Shown here: piece after piece, positions 15,536 to 21,965 of the stretch | Layout: each line of letters opens with the position of its first letter | Position numbering within the stretch: the first letter of the stretch is position 1 | Source: JAXDLW01 sp050998755 | GTDB taxonomy: Bacteria; Chloroflexota; Dormibacteria; DASZGP01 | Assembly (NCBI GenBank): GCA_050998755.1 | Contig: JBPCPW010000026.1 | Location: 1 to 35,136, forward strand | DNA length: 35,136 bases | Reading direction: 5' to 3' | The notes under the pieces: model-generated | Seen by the model: only the letters and a program-made list of their open reading frames with translations | The model's database searches: none | What the model was told of the DNA's origin: nothing | Position numbers and translations under genes: made by a program

Positions 15536-16297
15536 CTGAGCCTGCGGGAGCGATTCCAGCCGGGAACGGTCCTGCTGGGAGGACACCGCGGGAATCCATA
15601 CGAACATCCTGAGAACACCCTGGCATCCTTCGAATCCGCCATCGGCCTGGGTGTCGACGTCATCGAGTGCGATGTCCACCTGACCTCCGACGGACGTCTA
15701 GCTGTGATCCACGACCACACGCTGGACAGGACCACCAACGGCACGGGACCGGTGGGCGCACGCAGCATGGCCGAGCTCTCGGGACTCGACGCCGGCAATG
15801 GCGAGCGTATCCCAGAGCTGGCCGAGGTGCTGCAACTGGCGCGCGGCCGGGTGGGCATCGCGATCGAGATCAAGAGTCTGCCGGTGCGTTACCGCGGGCT
15901 CGAGGAGCGCCTGGTGAAGGTCGTACGCGACCAGGCCATGGTCGATGACTGTGCCGTGATCTGCTTCGACCACCGCGTGATTCGTAGAGTTCGCGACCTG
16001 GAGGTCGGCCTGGTCGTCGGCGCCCTGGTGGCGGGGCGGCCGCTGATGCTGCCGGAACTCCTGGCATACGCCCGTGCGGAGGTCTACTCCCCCCACTGGA
16101 GTCTCGCCGACCGCGACCTCGTATCGGACGTTCATGAGTGCGGCGCCGTCGTGGGGGTGTGGACCGTGGACGACGAGGTGGCGCTGGACGAGGTCCTGCG
16201 CGCCGGGGTTGACGCGGTCTACAGCAACCGTCCGGGTGTGGTGGCCGGAGCGCTGGCCGCGCGGGGCGTGCCGCGCCCGCGCGACAACCCGGTTTAG
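15536..16297 (+). CDS. Glycerophosphodiester phosphodiesterase with no ordinary start codon
   Basis: The GDPD TIM-barrel signature is complete: GGHRGNPYEHPENTLASFE (metal and catalytic His), VIECDVHLTSDGRLAVIHDH (ExD and HD) and TLDRTTNGTG, with EIKS and the C-terminal TVDD block. The protein would be about 253 residues, normal for UgpQ-like enzymes that release glycerol-3-phosphate from glycerophosphodiesters. However, the frame has no ATG, GTG or TTG before codon 15704, which is beyond the catalytic HRG and ExD. The frame stays open upstream into the glutaredoxin-PDZ gene. I place a tentative CTG start at 15536, just after that gene's stop; CTG 15542 is also possible. An undetected indel in this region is the alternative. 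Confidence 0.75.
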   Translation: MSLRERFQPGTVLLGGHRGNPYEHPENTLASFESAIGLGVDVIECDVHLTSDGRLAVIHDHTLDRTTNGTGPVGARSMAELSGLDAGNGERIPELAEVLQLARGRVGIAIEIKSLPVRYRGLEERLVKVVRDQAMVDDCAVICFDHRVIRRVRDLEVGLVVGALVAGRPLMLPELLAYARAEVYSPHWSLADRDLVSDVHECGAVVGVWTVDDEVALDEVLRAGVDAVYSNRPGVVAGALAARGVPRPRDNPV

Positions 16298-16304
16298 CCC
16301 GGGA

Positions 16305-16574
16305 TCACGCCGCCGAGCGGCGGCGGGTCACGGTGTTGGGGAGAGGGCTGAGGTAGGCCTCCTGGGTCCGGAACACAAGGTCGATGATCTCGCTCGCGGC
16401 AGCGCCGTCGCGGAACACCACGCCGGCGCGGCGCAGCCTCTCGCACAGGGAGCGTGGCATGAGCTCGACCTCCCGCAGGTTCATCGTTTCCAGTTCCATG
16501 AGGAGGGTGTCGAGGTTTCGGAGCTGGTTGCGGCGGTAGGCCGCCTGGAGGTCAGGGACATTGCTGATCAGCAC
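16305..16574 (-). CDS. Hypothetical small helical protein
   Basis: An 89-residue ORF from a GTG at 16574, ending eight bases from the convergent GDPD gene. It is predicted to be helical, with AAYRRNQLRNLDTLLMELE and SEIIDLVFRTQEAYL segments and a basic end. It follows the HD phosphohydrolase gene on the same strand with a 70-bp gap. No domain is recognised and the ribosome-binding site is weak. The frame reads upstream nine codons to a TGA, with no better start. Its size and lack of low-complexity sequence argue for a real gene, but not strongly. Confidence 0.5.
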   Translation of the reverse strand: MLISNVPDLQAAYRRNQLRNLDTLLMELETMNLREVELMPRSLCERLRRAGVVFRDGAAASEIIDLVFRTQEAYLSPLPNTVTRRRSAA

Positions 16575-16644
16575 CTTGCAAACACTGGGGCGGCGATGGC
16601 TTCACGGCACGAAAGAGACGGGAAAGACTTGTAAATAAAACGCG

Positions 16645-18081
16645 TCATGTGGCGGCACCCACAACGGCTTCGGCAGCCTCGCGCAGGACGGGAACGTCGG
16701 CGTCGCGGAGCGCGAAGACCCTGACCAGGGAGTTGCGCATCGGCAGGCGGGCGAGGAGCTGGGCGGCCGCGTCAGGCCTCAGGCTGCCGCCCAACGGGTC
16801 GTAGAGCAGGGCTGAGTAGCGGTCCGAGGCCTGGTCGTCGGGACGCGCGTCCAGCGATGCCACGTCCACTTCGAACTCGATTTCACCTGCCCGCGGGAGC
16901 GTCCGTTTCAGTCGATTGCGAAGCTCATCCGAGGTCAGCGCGAACGCGCCAGGCGCTCGTCCCCGGTACTCGAACGCCGCCTCGTAAGCCAGCTTCCACT
17001 TGAGGTCCTGGCGGCCGGTGATCCTCGCCCACTCCAGGGCCAGCCGGCGCCGCGATGAGCCCTCCGGCTCGGTGCGCAGCCAGCGATCAACCTCGTTGAG
17101 CAGGTGCCAGTCGTTCAAGCCCACGTACGCCTCGAGGTCGTCCATGGGATTTTGACCGCCGATCAGCTCGGTGATGGTGTCGCTGAAGATCTCGCGCATG
17201 TGGAGATCGATCCGCCGCACCGTGCGGTGGTGGTAGAGGTTGTTGTAGAGGTACATCCGCGAACTCAGGAAGAGCAGCATGGCCTCGGCCCCGTGCTGAT
17301 GCAGGGCCAACCCCTGGGGCGAGACGAAGGTGTAGTGGATGATGCGACGAACGTCCACTGGGCCGATGCTCACGCCGCAGGCGTAGGCATCACGGGGAAC
17401 GTAGTCCATGTTGTCGGCCGCGAAGCTGCCGCAGAGCACCGGCTTGAGGAGCTCGAGCCAGCGTGGTGCGACAAAGCCGGGCACCTCCTGCTTGGAGATG
17501 ACGTAGGCCACCCAGGCCGGGTCGACGCTCTCGCCCGGGGCAAATGCGCCGTGCGGGCTGGCCTGCAGCCCGGCGATCAACGGCGCCAGCTCACCGGCGA
17601 TCAGGCGCTGGGAGATGGTCTCGTGGGTGATGCCGAACTGAGCCAGGTATTGCTCGTCGAAGAAGTGCCCAAACGGTCCGTGACCGATGTCGTGGAGCAG
17701 CCCTCCCAGCCTCAGGGTCTCTTCGACCAGGGCCTCGCTGGGCACGTCCGCGGCGAGCCGCAGCGACGGGTACAGGTGGCGCGTCCAGGTCCCCGCCAGG
17801 TGCATCGCGCCCACCGCATGTTGGAACCTGGAATGCTCCGCCGCCGGGAACACCCACCAGGCGCTCTGCAGTTGGTGAATGCGACGAGCGCGTTGTAGCC
17901 ACCGATTGTCGAGGAGGTCCTGCTCGGCGGTCAGCCCGCCGGGAGAACCTGCCTCGCGCTCGCCGGGCCTGGCCGCCTTGGTGATCTCGACGTAGCCGTA
18001 GATGGGGTCGGCGACGAGGTTGACGCGGGTGTAGCGCGAAACGAATTCCGGGTCGATCGGGGTGCCGGTGTTGCTGGCCAT
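16645..18081 (-). CDS. HD-domain phosphohydrolase (dNTPase/SAMHD1-like)
   Basis: A 478-residue protein with the HD metal-site order: SRFQHAVGAMHL (H88), LLHDIGHGPFGHFFDE (H130/D131) and a later Asp in FAADNMDYVPRDAYACG. The arrangement (SRFQHSxG, then HDIGHGPFGH, then DxMDYxxRDAY) is that of the YwfO/SAMHD1-like dGTP triphosphohydrolase group, which removes triphosphate from dNTPs. The rest of the protein is helical. Such enzymes regulate dNTP pools and can limit phage. A nucleotide phosphatase of other specificity is possible. It is divergent from the first ECF sigma gene, with 100 bp between the two starts. Confidence 0.9.
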   Translation of the reverse strand: MASNTGTPIDPEFVSRYTRVNLVADPIYGYVEITKAARPGEREAGSPGGLTAEQDLLDNRWLQRARRIHQLQSAWWVFPAAEHSRFQHAVGAMHLAGTWTRHLYPSLRLAADVPSEALVEETLRLGGLLHDIGHGPFGHFFDEQYLAQFGITHETISQRLIAGELAPLIAGLQASPHGAFAPGESVDPAWVAYVISKQEVPGFVAPRWLELLKPVLCGSFAADNMDYVPRDAYACGVSIGPVDVRRIIHYTFVSPQGLALHQHGAEAMLLFLSSRMYLYNNLYHHRTVRRIDLHMREIFSDTITELIGGQNPMDDLEAYVGLNDWHLLNEVDRWLRTEPEGSSRRRLALEWARITGRQDLKWKLAYEAAFEYRGRAPGAFALTSDELRNRLKRTLPRAGEIEFEVDVASLDARPDDQASDRYSALLYDPLGGSLRPDAAAQLLARLPMRNSLVRVFALRDADVPVLREAAEAVVGAAT

Positions 18082-18139
18082 CCCGCGATTGTGTCAGAGG
18101 CGGGGCGACAGGTCGTGGTCACTGTGGGCAGGCCGGAAT

Positions 18140-18165
18140 GGAACCAAAAGCCGCGAAGACCCGTC
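18140..18165 (+). promoter_or_regulatory. Candidate ECF-type autoregulatory promoter of the first sigma factor
   Basis: GGAACC (18140-18145) and CGTC (18162-18165) are separated by 16 bp, the typical spacing of ECF-dependent promoters (GGAAC -35 and CGTC-like -10). Transcription would start about 18172, just before the AGGAG ribosome-binding site of the gene at 18182. The leader would be short. Autoregulation is inferred from the motif and position. Confidence 0.4.
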
Positions 18166-18181
18166 ATAACTACCAGGAGCA

Positions 18182-18742
18182 ATGGATGAAGAAGAGCTTG
18201 TCGGGCGTTGTCGCAGCGGTGATGGAGAGGCTTTTCGCATCCTGCTTGAGGCCCACCAGTCGATGCTCTTCGGCCTTGCCCGCCGCATCACCGGAAGCCC
18301 AGACGATGCCCTGGACGCCCTCCAGGACTCGTGCGTCAAGGCCTGGTCTTCGATCCACAATCTGCAGGGCGGAAGCTTCCGCAGCTGGATGAGCACGATT
18401 GTTGCGCGCACCTGCCTGGACCGCGTCCGCTCCCGTCGCTCAACCTCGCCGCTGGAGCAGGACGACCGCGTGATTCCCCTCCCGGACCCGCGGCCGGGCC
18501 CCGAGACGATGGCGCTGGCGGGTGACCGGGTGCGAATGATCGAGGACGCCCTGGCCACCCTCAGCGAGGATCACCGGGCGATCGTGCTGATGCGTGACCT
18601 CAGTGGGCTGAGCTACGAGGAGATCGCAGCGTCCCTGGATGTCCCCATGGGGACGGTGCGTTCGCGGCTGGCGCGCGCCAGGGTGCTGCTGCAGGCGGAG
18701 TTGCTGCGCCAGGACCCGGGCATCCTGGAGGCGCTGGCATGA
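18182..18742 (+). CDS. ECF RNA polymerase sigma factor
   Basis: A 186-residue ECF sigma factor. Region 2 covers about residues 20-85 (FGLARRITGSPDDALDALQD and SFRSWMSTIVARTCLDRVRS), and region 4 covers 115-170 (LATLSEDHRAIVLMRDLSGL, SYEEIAASLDVPMGTVRSRL, the helix-turn-helix). AGGAG sits four bases before the ATG. Its stop overlaps the start of the following zinc-finger anti-sigma gene (ATGA), so the two are made together. The stimulus is unknown; the partner's membrane topology suggests envelope stress. Confidence 0.95.
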   Translation: MDEEELVGRCRSGDGEAFRILLEAHQSMLFGLARRITGSPDDALDALQDSCVKAWSSIHNLQGGSFRSWMSTIVARTCLDRVRSRRSTSPLEQDDRVIPLPDPRPGPETMALAGDRVRMIEDALATLSEDHRAIVLMRDLSGLSYEEIAASLDVPMGTVRSRLARARVLLQAELLRQDPGILEALA

Positions 18743-19614
18743 TCGGCCACATCTCGGACGAGGTGCTATCCGCGCACCTCGACGGGGACCTGGACCCGCG
18801 CGAAGATCGCCAGGCGCGCGACCATCTCGCCTCCTGCCTTGACTGCTCGCGCCGGCTGGAGCTGCTGGGCGCCACGGCGAGGGTGATCTCGGCCCTGCCC
18901 GGCGAGTCGCTGCCGGCCCCCCTGGACCTGGCCTTCCTCTCCACACTGGCCGCCGATCCGCTGGTGATCCCGCAGCCGCGCCGCTGGCGCCCACCAACCT
19001 GGGCGGCCCCCGTCCTGGCCGCGGCGGCGGTCCTGCTGGTGGCCGTGACCCTGGGGCCCCGGCTGCTGCCGCACGGCGGCGCCTCCACGGCGGCCTCGAC
19101 AACCGGGAGCGCAACCAGCAGGTCGTTGACCGATCGCAGCGTGGCCGGGTCGCCCAGCGGCGCCGCCGGTGCCGGGGCTACCGGCGGGACGGGAGGGACG
19201 GCGGCCAGCGGGCCGGGAGTGCCCGCCCTTGGCCAGTTTGCTGCGGCGCCCGGAGCACATTCGGCCCGGTCGTTCGCGCAGGCCGGCAATGCCATGGTGG
19301 ACTTGAACGCCAGCCAGCCGACAGCACGCGGAGGAGATTCGGTCACCCTGATGGTGGCGGTGCGTGCCGGTTCCACCGATCTCCAGGTGCAGCGTGCCTA
19401 CATCACCGTCAGCAGGGGCAACGTCTCCCAGCAGGTTGCCGCCGGCGGCACTGAGCTGGTTCCGGCAGGACAGGCCCGAAGCGTGTCGGGTACCTGGGTT
19501 GCCGGGAAACTCGGGTCAGCGGCGGAAGCCCCCGGCGACTACCTCGTGGAGGGGCACGTCGTGCAGGCGGACGGCAGCGAACTGCGCGTCAGTCTCACCA
19601 TCACGGTGAGTTGA
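18739..19614 (+). CDS. Membrane anti-sigma factor with zinc-finger (ZAS) domain
   Basis: The 291-residue protein has an N-terminal anti-sigma domain with the H29-x3-C33-x2-C36 zinc motif (DHLASCLDCS), a membrane helix at about 88-110 (WAAPVLAAAAVLLVAVTLG), a Gly/Ala/Thr/Ser-rich linker and an extracytoplasmic region of about 100 residues that looks beta-rich (VTLMVAVRAGSTDLQVQRAY). This is the usual design for a sensor that holds the ECF sigma factor at the membrane until a signal on the outside releases it. It is coupled to the sigma gene by a 4-bp ATGA overlap. The sensing domain is not of a family I recognise. Confidence 0.9.
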   Translation: MIGHISDEVLSAHLDGDLDPREDRQARDHLASCLDCSRRLELLGATARVISALPGESLPAPLDLAFLSTLAADPLVIPQPRRWRPPTWAAPVLAAAAVLLVAVTLGPRLLPHGGASTAASTTGSATSRSLTDRSVAGSPSGAAGAGATGGTGGTAASGPGVPALGQFAAAPGAHSARSFAQAGNAMVDLNASQPTARGGDSVTLMVAVRAGSTDLQVQRAYITVSRGNVSQQVAAGGTELVPAGQARSVSGTWVAGKLGSAAEAPGDYLVEGHVVQADGSELRVSLTITVS

Positions 19615-19633
19615 GCGCAATCGCCGCGCCCGG

Positions 19634-19918
19634 CTACTGCCCGGTGATCCGCACCCCGAGCATCTGCAGGTCTGGGGCGTCCGCCACCAGCCGGCGAACG
19701 CGGGCAACGACATAGCGCCGGTCTGAGGGCTGCAGGACCAGCGCCCTACCGGCGGCCCCGCTGGTGCTGACGTCAACGGGCTCAGTCAGGTGCCGCTCCA
19801 GGCGCTCCCGCAGTGCGGGGTCCTCGCTCTCGATCGAGCCATCCTCATAGATCTCCGCGGAACGGTCCCCACAGGAGATCGTCCAGACCACCATCATTGC
19901 TGGCTGCGGGGACGCCAT
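19634..19918 (-). CDS. Hypothetical protein coupled to the PH-domain gene
   Basis: A 94-residue ORF whose ATG shares one base with the TGA of the upstream gene (TGATG), so it is probably translated by coupling. The middle reads MMVVWTISCGDRSAEIYEDGSI, then PVDVSTSGAAGRALVLQP, a beta-rich small domain with no recognised family. It ends in LVADAPDLQMLGVRITGQ. A start at the internal Met-Met (about 19895) is an alternative. The gene converges on the first anti-sigma gene with a 19-bp gap. Confidence 0.65.
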   Translation of the reverse strand: MASPQPAMMVVWTISCGDRSAEIYEDGSIESEDPALRERLERHLTEPVDVSTSGAAGRALVLQPSDRRYVVARVRRLVADAPDLQMLGVRITGQ

Positions 19919-20496
19919 CAGCCGTCGGCCGGCTCGCGAGCCGGGTCCAGGCGGCGCTCGATGGCATCCCGGAAGCTGTCTGGATCGCGCATCGGGCCTA
20001 TTCGAACCCGCCGGGGCTGGCCCTTGGGACCGGGGTCGCGCATCTCCAGGACGATGGTTGCCGCGCCCGACAGGCGCGCCACCGCCCGGTCCATCAGGCC
20101 CTTCTCCATCCGCGTGGCGCCGACCTCGCCGAGCTCTACCACCCGCGGCGCGAGCGCCGGGTCCACCGCCGAAATCAACAGACGCTGGTCGGTGAGCACG
20201 TAACGCTTCCGGCTGCCGCGGGGTCGCACCTCACTGTCCGAGGAGTAGAACGCGAACATCGCCGCGCAGAACAAAAACAGCCCGGCGGTGACCACCAGGG
20301 AGTGGAATTCGAGCTGGCCCAGCGCGATGAACACCAGTCCCGGCAGCCACCAGATGAAAACGGTGCGCCACTGCCAGCCAAGGAGCACGCCCTCCGCAGT
20401 AGCCAGAGTCGTCTCGCCGCGGCGGAGAGCGGGGCCGGCCGGTCCGGGGACGGGGGCGGCGTCGGGACTAATCTGCGCGGTCGCCACGTTAGGCAT
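19918..20496 (-). CDS. Membrane protein with bacterial PH-like domain
   Basis: A 192-residue protein. A Pro/Ala-rich N-terminus is followed by two hydrophobic segments (about 43-62 and 68-86), then a soluble region with RKRYVLTDQRLLI, the YxLTxxRL motif common in bacterial PH-like (YdbS/YdbT-type) domains. The C-terminal half has VGATRMEKGLMDRAVARL and RVRIGPMRDPDSFRDAIERR, typical of PH-domain membrane proteins. The function is not known. Its first bases contain the candidate promoter of the divergent redox sigma factor; the two start codons are only 3 bp apart. Confidence 0.8.
   Translation of the reverse strand: MPNVATAQISPDAAPVPGPAGPALRRGETTLATAEGVLLGWQWRTVFIWWLPGLVFIALGQLEFHSLVVTAGLFLFCAAMFAFYSSDSEVRPRGSRKRYVLTDQRLLISAVDPALAPRVVELGEVGATRMEKGLMDRAVARLSGAATIVLEMRDPGPKGQPRRVRIGPMRDPDSFRDAIERRLDPAREPADG
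20464..20490 (+). promoter_or_regulatory. Candidate SigR-type promoter inside the divergent gene's start
   Basis: GGGACT (20464-20469) and GTT (20488-20490) are separated by exactly 18 bp, which matches the SigR/SigH consensus GGGAAT-N18-GTT. Transcription would start at or near the ATG at 20500, so the mRNA of the sigma gene would be leaderless. There is no room for a conventional promoter outside coding sequence, because the two divergent start codons are 3 bp apart. Confidence 0.55.
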
Positions 20497-20499
20497 TGT

Positions 20500-21135
20500 A
20501 TGAACAGCCCGCTACAGCTCCCGGTTGCGCCGGTGGCCGCGCAGGCCCTAGCGTTGCGAGGCATGCCACAGGAGCTAGCCACCGAGTCCGCCGAGGGTTT
20601 CGACTTCGAGGAGGCCGTCGCCGCCAACATCGATGCGCTGTACCGCGGCGCCCTCCGCATGACCGGCAGCCGCGAGGAGGCCGAGGACCTGGTCCAGGAG
20701 ACCTTCCTGCGGGCCTACCGCTTCCGCCACCAGTTCCAACCCGGAACCAACTTCAAGGCCTGGCTCTTCAAGATCCAGACCAACATCTTTCGCTCGCGTT
20801 ACCGCAAGCTCTGGAACAGCCCCCAGAGCCTGGAGGACACCGAGGACTTCTATCTCTATCAACACCTGGGGCCAGACACCCCGCCGGGTGACGACCCCGC
20901 AGCCGATGTCCTGGACAAACTCGGGGTCGAGGAGGTGCGCAACGCCATCGAGGACCTACCCGCGGTCTACCGCGCCGCGGTCCTGTTGACCGACGTGGAG
21001 GGATTCAGCTACAAGGAGACCGCGGACATCCTCGAGATCCCCGTCGGCACGGTGATGTCACGCTTGCACCGGGGCAGGCAGCGGCTGCAGAAGAAGCTGT
21101 ACGACTACGCCAGGGAGAGCGGGGTGGTGACGTGA
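20500..21135 (+). CDS. SigR/SigH-like ECF sigma factor
   Basis: A 211-residue ECF sigma factor with the SigH/SigR signature: region 2 DLVQETFLRAYRFRHQFQ, GTNFKAWLFKIQTNIFRSRY, and region 4 LPAVYRAAVLLTDVEGFSYK and ILEIPVGTVMSRLHRGRQRL. These close matches to actinobacterial redox-stress sigma factors, plus a RsrA-like partner directly behind, suggest control of thiol-oxidation responses. The ATG at 20500 has no ribosome-binding site, and the promoter layout implies a leaderless start; ATG 20563 is an alternative. The 20-residue N-terminal extension before the first helix is unusual. Confidence 0.9.
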   Translation: MNSPLQLPVAPVAAQALALRGMPQELATESAEGFDFEEAVAANIDALYRGALRMTGSREEAEDLVQETFLRAYRFRHQFQPGTNFKAWLFKIQTNIFRSRYRKLWNSPQSLEDTEDFYLYQHLGPDTPPGDDPAADVLDKLGVEEVRNAIEDLPAVYRAAVLLTDVEGFSYKETADILEIPVGTVMSRLHRGRQRLQKKLYDYARESGVVT

Positions 21136-21374
21136 GCGACCACGGGTGTACCGACTGCAGCAGTGCGATGGACAAGCTCCACCAGTACGTGGACCGCGAG
21201 CTGAGCGCGCCGGAACTGGCCGAGGTCAAGCGCCACCTTGACGACTGCCCGCCGTGCGAGCGGCATTTCCACTTCGAGGAGAATCTCAAACTCCTGGTTC
21301 ACCAAAAGGCCTGCCCCGAACGGGCGCCGGCTCACCTCCTCTCGCGGATCCTGGGCAACCTCAAGCAGTCGTAG
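21132..21374 (+). CDS. RsrA-like redox-sensing zinc anti-sigma factor
   Basis: An 80-residue protein with the H35-x3-C39-x2-C42 zinc motif (RHLDDCPPC), plus Cys6, Cys9 and Cys61. RsrA and RshA use such residues as a zinc site that opens on disulfide formation and frees the sigma factor. The region after the zinc site, RHFHFEENLKLLVHQKACP, is close to RsrA. There is no membrane helix, consistent with a cytosolic thiol sensor. The GTG overlaps the sigma stop (GTGA), so partner levels are coupled. Direct evidence for redox sensing is absent; the claim follows from homology. Confidence 0.9.
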   Translation: MSDHGCTDCSSAMDKLHQYVDRELSAPELAEVKRHLDDCPPCERHFHFEENLKLLVHQKACPERAPAHLLSRILGNLKQS

Positions 21375-21415
21375 GCCCCGTGTGCGCCGTTTCTGACGGT
21401 TGTGTCATGACGCGG

Positions 21416-21445
21416 TTGAAATCAAATGACGCACCGTGTTATAAA
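21416..21445 (+). promoter_or_regulatory. Strong sigma-70-type promoter
   Basis: TTGAAA (21416-21421) and TATAAA (21440-21445) are 18 bp apart in an AT-rich stretch. This is the best housekeeping promoter seen in the window. Transcription would begin about 21452 and read into the histone-like gene at 21488. A TTGACA at about 21464 lies inside the leader, too close to the ATG to serve as a -35. Confidence 0.65.
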
Positions 21446-21487
21446 TAGGCAACAACACACGGGTTTTGACAAACCGGGAGGCACTTG

Positions 21488-21895
21488 ATGATCAGAGAGA
21501 CCGTTTACACCGGGATCGGCGCGGCTGCGTTGGCCATGGACTTCGTGACCAGCCCCAGCCGCCAGCAGAACTGGCTGAAGAAGGCCGAGCGCCGGGGCGG
21601 CAAGCTTGCCCTGAGCAGCCGCCTGCAGGTCCGTCCCTACCAGCGTCGCCTCGAGGGCGTGATCGGTGACGTCCGCCGCAGCACGCTTGGCGCGATCGGC
21701 CTGGCCGAGGAGAAGGCTGAGAAGGCCGCCGCCACGACCCGCACAACCGCCCGCCGGACCGCCGGTAGCGCCCGCCGCAACACCCCGCGCGTCAAGGTTT
21801 CGAGCCGCCGGACCACGGCCCGCCGCGCCGGCACCACCCGCCGGGTGCGCCGCACCAGCGTCTCGATCCAGACCCCGGCCTCGAAGGCCAGCTAG
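21488..21895 (+). CDS. Histone H1-like basic DNA-binding protein (candidate nucleoid protein)
   Basis: The ATG at 21488 follows GGGAGG by five bases. Residues 1-80 form an N-terminal region with a hydrophobic start (ETVYTGIGAAALAMDFV), a basic segment WLKKAERRGGKL and a helix with LRKT-like RRSTLGAIGLAEEKAEKA. The last 55 residues are an Arg/Lys/Thr/Ala-rich tail (TTRTTARRTAGSARR and TTARRAGTTRRVRRTS), like the tails of H1-like or HU-extended nucleoid proteins. It has its own strong promoter and a perfect terminator, so it is a monocistronic and likely abundant protein. DNA binding is inferred from charge alone; an RNA-binding or phasin-like role is possible. Confidence 0.75.
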   Translation: MIRETVYTGIGAAALAMDFVTSPSRQQNWLKKAERRGGKLALSSRLQVRPYQRRLEGVIGDVRRSTLGAIGLAEEKAEKAAATTRTTARRTAGSARRNTPRVKVSSRRTTARRAGTTRRVRRTSVSIQTPASKAS

Positions 21896-21913
21896 CTCAC
21901 CTCCCACCCCGCG

Positions 21914-21943
21914 GAGAGGGCCTCGCTTCGGCGAGGCCCTCTC
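21914..21943. terminator. Bidirectional intrinsic terminator
   Basis: A perfect 13-bp stem, GAGAGGGCCTCGC (21914-21926) and GCGAGGCCCTCTC (21931-21943), closes a stable TTCG tetraloop. It stands between two convergent genes, the histone-like gene and selD. A short T-rich TATTTGT follows on the plus side. It can end both transcripts. Confidence 0.85.
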
Positions 21944-21965
21944 TATTTGTGCCGGAGGCCCTACT

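Noticed and set aside
16574..16610. Possible second UGA-Sec codon upstream of the hypothetical gene at 16305-16574
   Set aside because: No conserved family or SECIS-like hairpin supports readthrough there; TGA is most simply the end of an unrelated frame.
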